From: CAYNWT01 sp964450955
GTDB taxonomy: Bacteria > Planctomycetota > Planctomycetia > Planctomycetales > Planctomycetaceae
DNA length: 64,000 bases
Assembly (NCBI GenBank): GCA_964450955.1
Contig: CAYVFI010000001.1
Coordinates: forward strand, 1 to 64,000
Direction: 5' to 3'
Numbering within the stretch: position 1 is the first letter of the stretch; each line of letters opens with the position of its first letter. The position numbers and the translations under genes are program-made. A model generated the notes under the pieces. It had not been told where the DNA came from. It searched no databases and saw nothing but the letters and a program-made list of their open reading frames with translations. This document shows, piece by piece, positions 7,696-16,312 of this stretch.

Positions 7696-8914
7696 GGGAT
7701 TCTCCGGTTGCTGTTTGTTGTGCGAGCAGTGGTTCCAGTTCGGCGATGATTTCGGGCGGCAGCGTTTCGTCAACGGTTTCGGCGTCGAGATCGGTGAAGC
7801 TACTGGCTAGCTGCGGGTGTTCTGACAGGAACAGCTTCCACAGCCCCATTGCTCGAACCACTTTTGCTCCGTACTTGCGGCCTGATTCGGTAAATGTCCA
7901 GCGGTCCTCGACGGAGTTAAGAACTCCTGATTCTTCCAGGCGTGTGTAGGACCGATTGAGTTGCTTCTCTGACCACGACCGTTGTGTCAGCAGCTGCTGA
8001 AGCGTCGCTGACCCGCCGGCCTCTACCAATTCGGCAGCCAGTCTTTGGTCCAGAACCCGAAATCGAAACTCGCGGAGTCTGAGTGATTGGGCGATGACGC
8101 CACGTTTGGGTGCGGCAAGCAATGAGATGACAAAGATTGCCGACCCGACCAGGACGATGCCCGGGCCGGCTGGCAGAGTTGCAAAGTGAGCCGTAAAGAA
8201 GGTTCCAATCGCTCCGGTTGCCAGTCCGAACGCCGCGGCCAACAGCAACATGACGGATAGCCGGTTCGTCCAGAACCGAGCAGCCGCGGCCGGGATAATC
8301 ATCAGCGCGGCCATCATAATGGCGCCGACTGCCGGCAGGCCGATGACGACGGTCAGAGCCACCATGGTCATGAGGCCGAGATCGATCATCAACACCGGCC
8401 ACCCTTGAACCTCGGCAAAGCCGGGATCAAACGCGACGACTTTGAATTCCTTGTACAACAAAAACACCAACACCGCGCAAAAGATGGCAACTCCACCGAT
8501 AAAGTACACGTCCTGCCGAATCATGCTGGCCGTCGCGCCCAGGATATAGCGGTTTAATCCAGCGCTGTTTCCGGTTGGCTGTCGCTGAATGATGGAACTT
8601 AAAACGATGCCGGCACCGTAGAAAACGCTCAGTACGATGCCGATCGCGGCGTCTTCTTTGACACGCGTGGCTCGCCGCAAAGCGGTCACGATAAACACGC
8701 CAATCACGCCGCTAATGAGTGCGCCGAGCAGTAGGATTGGCAGGCTGCGTCGTTGGATAATCAGGTACGCGATGCACAAACCTGGCAGCGCTGCGTGCGA
8801 TAACGCATCGCCAATTAGCGCTCGGCGACGAAGAACCGTGAAGCTGCCGACCAACCCAGAGACGGCTCCCAGCAGGCTGGTTCCGATTAAGACAATAAGC
8901 GTGTTGTAGGCCAT
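7685..8914 (-). CDS. Metal ABC transporter permease with degenerate DtxR-like C-terminus
   Basis: 409 residues. The first 280 or so form an ABC-3 family permease (GSFTVLRRRALIGDALSHAA near residue 25; VGAIMMAALMIIPAAAARFW near 215). The C-terminal 120 residues contain a winged-helix-like piece (QLNRSYTRLEESGVLNSVED) and a segment aligning with the DtxR dimerisation domain, GLWKLFLSEHP...DAETVDETLPPEII. Here the His ligands of the partner permease are replaced by Asp or Thr, so metal binding may be lost or altered. It begins 12 bp downstream of the ATPase gene and overlaps the second permease. Together the two permeases would form the heterodimeric channel of the importer. Confidence 0.9.
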   Translation of the reverse strand: MAYNTLIVLIGTSLLGAVSGLVGSFTVLRRRALIGDALSHAALPGLCIAYLIIQRRSLPILLLGALISGVIGVFIVTALRRATRVKEDAAIGIVLSVFYGAGIVLSSIIQRQPTGNSAGLNRYILGATASMIRQDVYFIGGVAIFCAVLVFLLYKEFKVVAFDPGFAEVQGWPVLMIDLGLMTMVALTVVIGLPAVGAIMMAALMIIPAAAARFWTNRLSVMLLLAAAFGLATGAIGTFFTAHFATLPAGPGIVLVGSAIFVISLLAAPKRGVIAQSLRLREFRFRVLDQRLAAELVEAGGSATLQQLLTQRSWSEKQLNRSYTRLEESGVLNSVEDRWTFTESGRKYGAKVVRAMGLWKLFLSEHPQLASSFTDLDAETVDETLPPEIIAELEPLLAQQTATGESHAG

Positions 8915-8926
8915 GCGGAGTCGCCT

Positions 8927-9727
8927 TTAGTCACTCCGCGTTCGGGCTCGAACCGCTTCGCCGGCGGTGTCCAGCAGGCTCAATCGACCGCCGTATGCTT
9001 TTTGCAGATTGCTTTCGGTGAACGTCGTTTCCACCGGACCGCTGGCAACCAGCCGCATGTTAAGCAGAACCAGTGAGTTGAAATATTCCTTGACGGTTCG
9101 CAGGTCGTGATGAACCACCAGCACCGTCTTGCCATTATCTCGCAGTTGCTGCAGTAGATTAAAAATGACACGCTCGGTCGCGGCGTCCACGCCAGCCATC
9201 GGTTCGTCCATGAAATACAACTGCGCGTCCTGCGCTAGTGCGCGGGCCAGAAACACGCGTTGTTGCTGGCCGCCTGAAAGTTGTCCGATTTGGCGGTTCG
9301 CCAGTTCGGCAATGCCCACTTTGTCGAGGCATTCTTTGGCGAATTCCTTCTGCTTGCGTCCGGGGCGTCTGAACCAGCCCAGCGATCCGTAGGTTCCCAT
9401 CACAACCGCATCTAACGCGCTGACGGGGAAGTCCCAGTCAACCGATTCGCGTTGTGGGACGTAGCCAATGAGGTGGCGTTGTGAATCAACGGGTTTACCG
9501 AACACCTGCACGCGCCCGCTGGCTTTGGGAACCAGCCCAAGTATCGACTTAATAAGCGTACTTTTGCCGGCACCGTTGGGGCCGACGATGGCAATCAGGC
9601 CCGGGTCTTCGATGACGAGGTCGATGTCCCACAGGACGGGTTTGCGTCGATACGCGACGGTGACGTCATGAACATCCAGAACCGCTGCAGAGCTTTTGGC
9701 GTTTTCAGAGGTGCCAGCGTTTCGCAT
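8927..9727 (-). CDS. Metal ABC transporter ATP-binding protein
   Basis: 266 residues from the ATG at 9727, which lies 2 bases after the stop of the binding-protein gene; the frame is open further upstream, but that would overlap the neighbour by 46 codons. Walker A is GPNGAGKS (about residues 45-52), the signature is LSGGQQQR (about 152-159), Walker B runs into LYFMDEP, and the switch His is in VVHHD. This is the Mn/Zn/Fe (ABC class 3-type) ATPase that powers the two permeases encoded just downstream. It sits at the cytoplasmic face of the membrane. Confidence 0.93.
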   Translation of the reverse strand: MRNAGTSENAKSSAAVLDVHDVTVAYRRKPVLWDIDLVIEDPGLIAIVGPNGAGKSTLIKSILGLVPKASGRVQVFGKPVDSQRHLIGYVPQRESVDWDFPVSALDAVVMGTYGSLGWFRRPGRKQKEFAKECLDKVGIAELANRQIGQLSGGQQQRVFLARALAQDAQLYFMDEPMAGVDAATERVIFNLLQQLRDNGKTVLVVHHDLRTVKEYFNSLVLLNMRLVASGPVETTFTESNLQKAYGGRLSLLDTAGEAVRARTRSD

Positions 9728-9729
9728 CG

Positions 9730-10704
9730 TTACTTTGACGCCTTCACGATGGTGTCGATGTTGTGGCGAACCATGCCGAGGTAGTGGCCGGCCGGGCTGT
9801 TTTCGGGACCGAGTGCATCGGAGTACAATTCGCCGCCCAGTTTGACCGCATGCCCCTTCGCCGCGCATCCTTCCAGCAGTGCTTCGACGTTTTTGCTGTT
9901 GATGCTGGATTCTGCAAACACGGCTTTGACGTTGTTCTTTACCATCATGTCAACCAGTTCTGAGAACCGACCGACACTGGCTTCGGCTTCGGTGCTGACT
10001 CCCTGAATCGCTTCCACTTCAACGTTGAACGCGCGGCCAAAGTAACTGAAGGCGTCGTGTGCGGTGACAAGGAACCGAGGTTCGGGCAGCGATCCGATTT
10101 GTGCTTTGCCGTAGGCTGTGAGTTCAAAGATCTTTTCCTGGTACGCGTCGCCGCGTTGTTTGTATTCAGCTGCGTTGGCCGGATCGAACTTCGACAGCGA
10201 TGTAACGACACCCGGAACGCAAGCGCCCCACAGGTCCGGATCGAACCAAATGTGTGGGTCGAAATAGCGACCTTCGAGTGCGATGAGTTTGTCGCTGGCG
10301 CTGTCCTTCAGGTAGTCGCCGACGGCGTACACGGGTTTCTTCTCTGAGATCGCGACGAAAACCTTCTGCATGTTCGGTTCCAAATGGAGCCCGTTGTAGA
10401 AGACGATGTCGCTGCGTTCGAGTTTCGCGTTGTCGCTGAAGGTGGCTTCGTAAACGTGGGGGTCGACGCCTTCGCCCATCAGTCGATCGGCCTGAACGCG
10501 ATCGCCGCCGATCGCAGAGACCATGTCCGCCACCATGCCGGTGGTACACACGATCTTAATCGGATAGCTGCCGGAGAAGGAGGCGTCAGATTTCTGGAGC
10601 TCGTGCGATTCAGAACTGCCGCACCCATAAAGCGCCAGCGGCATTGCCAACAGGGATAGTGTCCGGAGAATCCACAGGGCCGAAAGTGTTTTGGATTTGC
10701 GCAT
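9730..10704 (-). CDS. Metal ABC transporter substrate-binding lipoprotein (ZnuA/MntA/TroA family)
   Basis: 324 residues. The N-terminus is a lipoprotein signal with hydrophobic core and lipobox LALYGC (Cys about residue 28), so the mature protein is membrane-anchored. The TroA fold is supported by IVCTTGMVADMVSAIGGD at the start of the mature part, GVDPHVYE and LEGRYFDPHIWFDPDLWG providing His ligands, TAHDAFSYFGRAF with another His, and a late VFAESSINSK providing an acidic ligand. The set fits Mn or Zn; the sequence alone does not decide which. It is the first gene of the importer operon and a palindromic site lies just upstream. Confidence 0.92.
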   Translation of the reverse strand: MRKSKTLSALWILRTLSLLAMPLALYGCGSSESHELQKSDASFSGSYPIKIVCTTGMVADMVSAIGGDRVQADRLMGEGVDPHVYEATFSDNAKLERSDIVFYNGLHLEPNMQKVFVAISEKKPVYAVGDYLKDSASDKLIALEGRYFDPHIWFDPDLWGACVPGVVTSLSKFDPANAAEYKQRGDAYQEKIFELTAYGKAQIGSLPEPRFLVTAHDAFSYFGRAFNVEVEAIQGVSTEAEASVGRFSELVDMMVKNNVKAVFAESSINSKNVEALLEGCAAKGHAVKLGGELYSDALGPENSPAGHYLGMVRHNIDTIVKASK

Positions 10705-10724
10705 TTTACTGCAGTTCGAAGGGG

Positions 10725-10740
10725 TTTTGACTAATCAAAA
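10725..10740. promoter_or_regulatory. Candidate operator upstream of the metal-importer operon
   Basis: TTTTGACTAATCAAAA has perfect 6-base arms around a CTAA centre and lies 20 bp upstream of the ATG of the substrate-binding gene. Its position and AT-rich dyad shape suit a metal-responsive repressor (MntR/Fur/Zur type), but it matches no consensus I can quote. It also lies in the spacer shared with the tRNA gene on the other strand. Confidence 0.35.
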
Positions 10741-10906
10741 AGTAGCAGAGGCAGCCATGAAAGACAAGATGGCCCGTTGCAGCGTTGAGTTGGGTGAGGG
10801 TGGTCGGGTCGATCAATCCGGCAGCCGCGCCAGATTGGTGAGCTGGTCAATGAAGCCAGTGTTGCACCGCTTGAAGCCCCCAAACTCACTGGTATACTCC
10901 CACCTC

Positions 10907-10990
10907 GCTCGCGTGGCGGAATTGGCAGACGCGCTAGCTTGAGGGGCTAGTGTCTTTCGGGACGTGGAGGTTCGAATCCTCTCGCGAGCA
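10907..10990 (+). tRNA. tRNA-Leu (anticodon GAG)
   Basis: An 84-base class II tRNA. The acceptor stem GCTCGCG pairs with CGCGAGC followed by the discriminator A at 10990; CCA is not encoded. The D-arm region reads GGCGGAATTGGCAGACGC. The anticodon stem GCTAG/CTAGT encloses TTGAGGG, giving anticodon GAG. The long variable arm GTGTCTTTCGGGACGT is typical of Leu, and the T-arm contains GGTTCGAATCC. Confidence 0.97.
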
Positions 10991-10996
10991 TTCATG

Positions 10997-11035
10997 AAAA
11001 AGGGGTTTGCGTTTTCGAACGCGAGCCCCTTTTTT
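10997..11035 (+). terminator. Rho-independent terminator of tRNA-Leu
   Basis: Six bases after the tRNA, AAAAGGGG is matched by CCCCTTTTTT, with an inner GCGTT/AACGC stem and a TTCG loop. The hairpin followed by T6 is a strong intrinsic terminator. Confidence 0.88.
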
Positions 11036-11257
11036 GTTGGCCGCCGGATATGCGACCAGCACGACCGAGTGTAACGGATTCTTCATTGAGAAGCGGGGCG
11101 AAGCGGACCGGCCCGAAATCTAACCATCGGTATTCGTGCACGAACTCACCGTCACGCTGCGCGTTCGCCAGTATCAATCTGTCAGGGTGTGTGCCACAAT
11201 GCAGGCCTACCTGCGCGACATAAGGTGCATGCAGGCCGACCAGTTGGAGTTCTATCC

Positions 11258-14200
11258 TTGACGCCGGCGGACAAGAATGAGAGCCGCGAAGCCGAGCCCG
11301 ATGGCGCGGCTAAGCGTGGCATAAGCGGACTCGTTGCCGGGTTCGTCGCGTTGGTCCTACTGATTGGCGGCGCGGTCTCGGCGGTGTTTTACTTCAACCG
11401 TCCGTCCGGAGCCGATGAATTCGGCTCGCAGGCCCAGCGGGCTTTCGAGCAGGGTTTGTACGGTCGGTCCCTGCGACTGGCTGAGAAGGCGTGGGAGATT
11501 GAACCCTCCAACACGATTGCTGTTCTGGCCGCTGAATCAGCGCAGAACCTGAATCAGCCGGGTGATGCACTGAAGTGGTATCGGCAGTTGGAAGATGATG
11601 GAAGCCCGGAGTACGCCGCTGGCGTTGCGGCTCAGGGCGAACTGTGCCAACTGGCCGGTCGTGTGACTGAGGCCGAACGGTGTCTGAAAAAGGGTCTGGA
11701 ATCCGACCCGACGTCACCCGATCTCAATCGGCAACTCGCAAACCTGCTCACCGCAGAAGGTCGTCGGTGGGAAGCGTCGCAGTATTTCTTCGCGGCGTTG
11801 AAAGCGGATGCGTTGGAAGAGGTTGTCCCATTAAACGACGCGCTGATGTTGGCGAACTTCGAAGCGCCTTTTGAAGATACTCCAACAATTCAGGCGGCGT
11901 TGGCGGCGGTTCCGGACGATCCACTGCCGTCGCTGGGAACGGTTCACACGCGGTACGTGTTTGATAAGTTCTCCGAAGGGATTGGTATTTGCGAGACCGT
12001 GATTGCCCGCCACCCGGACAATGTTCAGGCTCACGTATGGCTTGGCCGCGGCCTGACCGGGGCCGGTCAAATGGACAAGGTTCCCGCCTGGAACGCGGCT
12101 CTGCCACAAAGTGCCGATGCGGTTCCCGGTGTGTGGCATATCCGCGGCGTGTGGGCCGCGAAAAACAACCAGCTTGAAGCTGCCGCGAGATGTTTTTGGG
12201 AAGCGTTGAAGATAGAACCAAACTACATCGCGGCCAACTATCAACTTGGTCTGGCTCTGGTTGAACTGGATCGCAGTGAAGACGCTGAGCCGTTTATCGC
12301 AAGGCATTCGATGCTGTCCGATTACAACCAGATCACCCACCCCATGTACACAGAAGGGCCTCGCAAAGATTCACTGCTTCGGCTTATCGAACTGTCGAAA
12401 AAGATGGGACGGCCGTGGGAACAGCTGGTGTGGTCGCAGGTTTTGATTCAGTTCGCTCAGAAAGACAGCGACGCAGAAAGTGTGGCGACGTGGAGTCGCG
12501 AGTATCGCGAACTGTTTGCGAGCATCGTGGATGACCAGCCAGCTCGGAACCTTGCTGACAAAAATCCGGCTGCGGGAATTGACCTGAAACAGTACCCACG
12601 TCCTGATTGGTCGAAGGGTGGAACGTCCGCCGCTGCAGATCCTGCGGTAACCACGACCACGTCACCGATTCGATTTGAAGATATCGCATCCGAAGTTGGT
12701 TTGGATTTCACGTACTTCAATGGGGCGGAGGCTGGAACCGCGGGGATTCGCATCTTTGAAACCACGGGCGGAGGAGTCGCCAGTGTTGACTACGACATGG
12801 ACGGCTGGAGCGATATTTATTTTACGCAGGGCAGCGTGTGGCCTGCGGATCCAAAGACCGGTTTTCGAGACAAGTTCTTCCGAAACGGCGGTGGCGATAC
12901 GGTCGCAGACGTAACAAAAGTCGCGGGCCTTGGTGACGCGAACTACAGCCAGGGGATCAGCTGTGGTGACTTCGACGACGATGGTTTCCCTGATTTGTAC
13001 ATCGCCAATATCGGGCGGAATCGGTTGTTCCATAACAACGGCGATGGAACGTTCACTGAGGCGTCCGGTGGCTTTGAGAATATTCCATCGTCGTGGACGA
13101 CCAGTGCCCTGATGGCCGACCTAAACGGCGATGGCTTCGCTGACGTCTACGATGTGAATTACCTGGGCGGAACCGATATTTTCGATCGGTTGTGCGGCGC
13201 CGAAGTGCAACGCGTTTGCGCGCCGAGTGCGTTTGCGGGTGAGTTGGATACGCTGTATCTCAGTAACGGGGACGGAACGTTTACGAATGCGACAAGTTCG
13301 TCGGGGCTTGATCAGGTGAAGGGGAAGGGCCTGGGAATTATCGCGGCCGACTTCGATAGCATCGGCCGTCTAAGTTTGTTCGTGGCGAACGACGGAATCG
13401 CGAACCACTACTTCACATCCGAAGGCAGCGGTTTGGAATTGAAGCTTATTGAACAGGGACTCGAACGCGGAGTCGCGCTTGATTACGACTCCCGAGGGCA
13501 AGCCTGCATGGGTGTGGCGGTCGGTGATTACGACGGTAATCAAAAGCTGGATTTGTTTGTGACCAATTATTACGACGACTCCAACACGCTTTACGCCATG
13601 CTGTCCGCTGGCAACTTCTTTGAAGATCGAACACGCGACGCAAAGCTGCGAACTCCCAGTTTCCAGTTTCTTGGGTTTGGAACGCAGTTCATGGACGCCG
13701 ATCTTGATGGCTGGCCGGACCTCGTCCTGACAAATGGTCACGTTGACGATTTCTCACACGAGAACATTCCCTTCCGAATGCGGCCGCAGTTTTACCGGAA
13801 TGTCGGCGGTACATTTGCCGAAGTCATCCCGCCGCCCGATGCTGATTACATGAATAAGCAACAGCTGGGACGCGGGCTCTCACGGTTGGATTTCGATCGT
13901 GATGGCCGCATGGATTTTGCCGTCAGTCATCTGGATACGGCCGCGGCACTATCGCGAAACGTTACCCCAAAGACAGGCCACCATCTCACGATCTGCTTAA
14001 GCAGTATCGCGTCCGCACGCGATGCCATTGGGACATCGGTGACAATCGAAGCCGGCCAACGGACAATCACCAAGCAGCTTACGGCCGGTGATGGATACCA
14101 GGCGACCAACGAACGAACGCTAAACTTCGGTCTGGGTGACGCCAAAGTGATTGAGAAGCTGACGGTGAAATGGCCGTCGGGGTTCCAGCAAACGTTTACA

Positions 14201-14269
14201 GACGTGCCGGTGGATGTTGAGCTTGCGATTGTCGAACGATGTCTCAATCCACTGCGGCTGCCCCGCTAA
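11258..14269 (+). CDS. CRTAC1-like protein: TM anchor, TPR region, FG-GAP repeats, ASPIC domain
   Basis: About 1003 residues from a TTG at 11258 that has GGAG eight bases upstream; the frame is open to a GTG at 11189, so the start is uncertain. A short charged N-terminus precedes one membrane span (LVAGFVALVLLIGGAVSAVF). Residues up to about 440 are helical TPR-type repeats (for example RAFEQGLYGRSLRLAEKAWE). The second half has FG-GAP/VCBS-type repeats with DYDMDGWSDIY, DFDDDGFPDLY, DLNGDGFADVY and DADLDGWPDLV calcium-loop motifs. The end, with GTSVTIEAG and ATNERTLNFGLG, is an ASPIC/UnbV domain. Planctomycetes carry many such proteins; they are probably extracytoplasmic beta-propellers of unknown ligand. 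Confidence 0.88.
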   Translation: MTPADKNESREAEPDGAAKRGISGLVAGFVALVLLIGGAVSAVFYFNRPSGADEFGSQAQRAFEQGLYGRSLRLAEKAWEIEPSNTIAVLAAESAQNLNQPGDALKWYRQLEDDGSPEYAAGVAAQGELCQLAGRVTEAERCLKKGLESDPTSPDLNRQLANLLTAEGRRWEASQYFFAALKADALEEVVPLNDALMLANFEAPFEDTPTIQAALAAVPDDPLPSLGTVHTRYVFDKFSEGIGICETVIARHPDNVQAHVWLGRGLTGAGQMDKVPAWNAALPQSADAVPGVWHIRGVWAAKNNQLEAAARCFWEALKIEPNYIAANYQLGLALVELDRSEDAEPFIARHSMLSDYNQITHPMYTEGPRKDSLLRLIELSKKMGRPWEQLVWSQVLIQFAQKDSDAESVATWSREYRELFASIVDDQPARNLADKNPAAGIDLKQYPRPDWSKGGTSAAADPAVTTTTSPIRFEDIASEVGLDFTYFNGAEAGTAGIRIFETTGGGVASVDYDMDGWSDIYFTQGSVWPADPKTGFRDKFFRNGGGDTVADVTKVAGLGDANYSQGISCGDFDDDGFPDLYIANIGRNRLFHNNGDGTFTEASGGFENIPSSWTTSALMADLNGDGFADVYDVNYLGGTDIFDRLCGAEVQRVCAPSAFAGELDTLYLSNGDGTFTNATSSSGLDQVKGKGLGIIAADFDSIGRLSLFVANDGIANHYFTSEGSGLELKLIEQGLERGVALDYDSRGQACMGVAVGDYDGNQKLDLFVTNYYDDSNTLYAMLSAGNFFEDRTRDAKLRTPSFQFLGFGTQFMDADLDGWPDLVLTNGHVDDFSHENIPFRMRPQFYRNVGGTFAEVIPPPDADYMNKQQLGRGLSRLDFDRDGRMDFAVSHLDTAAALSRNVTPKTGHHLTICLSSIASARDAIGTSVTIEAGQRTITKQLTAGDGYQATNERTLNFGLGDAKVIEKLTVKWPSGFQQTFTDVPVDVELAIVERCLNPLRLPR

Positions 14270-14292
14270 GTCGCCCACCTGAACCAAAACAA

Positions 14293-14352
14293 AGTCGCCG
14301 GACTCTCCGAGTCCGGTCCCGCACCATTCCCGGTCACGGGGTGTTCAGCTAA
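14293..14352 (+). repeat. Two-hairpin intergenic element, copy A (degenerate second half)
   Basis: Begins AGTCGCCGGACTCTCCGAGT and contains the perfect hairpin CGGACTC-TCC-GAGTCCG. The second half (CGGTCACGGGGTGTTCAGC) is a decayed version of the second hairpin seen in copies at 35798-35856 and 38857-38909. It sits 23 bp after a stop codon, where it could act as a transcript end, though it has no T-tract. Confidence 0.65.
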
Positions 14353-14402
14353 CTATGTTAGCGAGACACAGATTTCCGCTTTGACAGACAGGATACTCAT
14401 TC

Positions 14403-16295
14403 ATGAGACAACTTCTTGCGATCCTTGCGATTTTGCTGGTGACCAGCCTAAGCCACGGGGCACAAAATCAGGATACGCTTCCCGCTTTCGTTGGCGATAC
14501 GGCACCACAGAATTTCGAACAGATGTGGGCCGGTTTTGATCCGCGTGCTGAACCGCTGGAGGTCGAGAGCCTACAGGAATGGGAAGAGGATGGGGTCGTA
14601 TTGCGGATTGTTCGATTTCGCATTGGTGTGTTCAAAGGCAGCAAGGCCACACTGGCTGCGATATACGGGTTCCCGAAGAACGCACAGGCAGTTGGACGAA
14701 AGGTGCCTGGTCTGGTTCAGATCCACGGCGGTGGCCAATACGCGGATCACAAAGCATGCCTGGCCAACGCGAAACGGGGCTATGCAACCGTGTCCATCGC
14801 CTGGGCCGGCCGCATCAGCGCGCCGCAGTATCGGGTGAGGCCGGCGGAAGTCAAATTGTTCTGGGATGGCAGGAAAGACGACCCCGCTTATCGGCTTACA
14901 ACAGACTGGGGCGCCGTGGATGGTTATCACGCTCCCGGGCGCAACCCGCGAAACGCGTTCCCCAGCGCACGGCCGCATCCGTGGACTTTGGATATGGTTG
15001 AGTCGCCTCGCAACAGCGGCTGGTTCCTGTGCGCGCTTGCTGCCAGAAGGGCTTTGACATTTCTGGAGAACCAGCCGGAAGTTGATGCAAATCGCTTGGG
15101 CGTTTATGGGCATTCGATGGGGGGCAAGTTGACGGTGATGACAGCCGTCGATCCGCGGGTGAAGGCGGCCGCGCCGTCGTGCGGTGGTGTCAGTGATCGC
15201 TACAACGACAGTTCGCTGTTTCGGGCGACGCTGGGCGACGACGTCAGTCTGAAGCATGTGTCCTGTCCGATTATTTTTCTAAGTCCTGCCAACGATTTTC
15301 ATGGCCGCATTGGCGACCTGCCGGATACGGTCCGGGAAATTCAAAGTCAGGATTGGCGGGTGACGTGTTCTCCCCATGCCAGTCATCAGGATACGGCTGA
15401 GTACGAAGTCGCGACGTTGTTGTGGTTCGATCAGCATTTGCGGGGCAACTTTGTTTTTCCTCGCACGCCCAACACGCAGCTGCAACTCAGCACCACCAAT
15501 AAACAGCCGACGCTGACCGTGCAGCCTGATTCGTCGCGAGAAGTCATTTCCGTTGATGTGTTTTACACTCAGCAAGGCAAGGACAAGGAAACTCCTCGCG
15601 ATCGTGAGGACACGATGCATCGGTTCTGGCATCATGCGAAGCCTGTTGCATCAGGCGGGCGCTGGACGGCGACGCTGCCGCTGGTGACCACGGGCAAACC
15701 GTTGTGGACCTACGCCAACATCACGTACGCGCTGGATGAATCGGTGTCGGGGGCTGGCTACTACTATGGCCCCTACACAGCCAATTCCTTCAACCTGTCA
15801 TCCATGCTGGTCAAAGTCTCAGCGGCTGAACTTGCTGCGGCCGGTTGTGCCGCGACACTCAAGCCATCCATGCTTATCGAAGACTTCGAAGGCGATTGGC
15901 AGAAGCAATGGTTTACTTATCGATCGTCAGCATGGGCCAGGACGACTCACAAACTGTTCGACCCAACCTGGGCTGCACCAGCGAACGCCGCGCTGGCGAT
16001 TGAGGTTCGTGCAGAGCAACCGAACCAGCTTGTTATGTTGCTGGACGGTCACGCTGCTGAAATTCAGCTTTCTGGTGGCGACCAATGGCAACAGGTCCAG
16101 CTGACCCCGGCCGACTTTAAGAACGCTGCTGAACAACCGCTGTCAGACTTCAGCAAAGTACGACGTCTGAAGCTAAGTCATGCAGAACATCTCCGGCACA
16201 AACGCGGCGACCAACGAAAGCCGCGATTGGTGGGCAAGGCGTGGCGAGGAGCTGATCCGCAGTTCCGCAACCTGCGTTGGACTGTGTCGCAGTAA
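14403..16295 (+). CDS. Secreted alpha/beta hydrolase (acetylxylan esterase/dienelactone hydrolase-like)
   Basis: 630 residues. A signal peptide (about 1-20, ending SHGA) indicates export. Residues about 70-360 form an alpha/beta-hydrolase: the oxyanion-side VQIHGGGQY, the nucleophile elbow GVYGHSMGGKL (Ser about residue 239), and a late ASHQD that may supply the His. A long insertion with LFWDGRKDDPAY precedes the elbow. The C-terminal 260 residues look like beta-sandwich modules, possibly for carbohydrate or surface binding. An AGGA lies 8 bases before the ATG. Such enzymes commonly deacetylate or cleave esters in polysaccharides; the substrate here is unknown. Confidence 0.85.
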   Translation: MRQLLAILAILLVTSLSHGAQNQDTLPAFVGDTAPQNFEQMWAGFDPRAEPLEVESLQEWEEDGVVLRIVRFRIGVFKGSKATLAAIYGFPKNAQAVGRKVPGLVQIHGGGQYADHKACLANAKRGYATVSIAWAGRISAPQYRVRPAEVKLFWDGRKDDPAYRLTTDWGAVDGYHAPGRNPRNAFPSARPHPWTLDMVESPRNSGWFLCALAARRALTFLENQPEVDANRLGVYGHSMGGKLTVMTAVDPRVKAAAPSCGGVSDRYNDSSLFRATLGDDVSLKHVSCPIIFLSPANDFHGRIGDLPDTVREIQSQDWRVTCSPHASHQDTAEYEVATLLWFDQHLRGNFVFPRTPNTQLQLSTTNKQPTLTVQPDSSREVISVDVFYTQQGKDKETPRDREDTMHRFWHHAKPVASGGRWTATLPLVTTGKPLWTYANITYALDESVSGAGYYYGPYTANSFNLSSMLVKVSAAELAAAGCAATLKPSMLIEDFEGDWQKQWFTYRSSAWARTTHKLFDPTWAAPANAALAIEVRAEQPNQLVMLLDGHAAEIQLSGGDQWQQVQLTPADFKNAAEQPLSDFSKVRRLKLSHAEHLRHKRGDQRKPRLVGKAWRGADPQFRNLRWTVSQ

Positions 16296-16312
16296 ACGCT
16301 GCGAGTGCTGGC

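Noticed and set aside
10691..10942. Plus-strand frame ahead of the tRNA
   Set aside because: It runs into the tRNA gene and crosses the importer promoter; no coding character.
14571..15257. 228-codon minus-strand frame
   Set aside because: Antisense to the alpha/beta hydrolase with its nucleophile elbow; no independent support.
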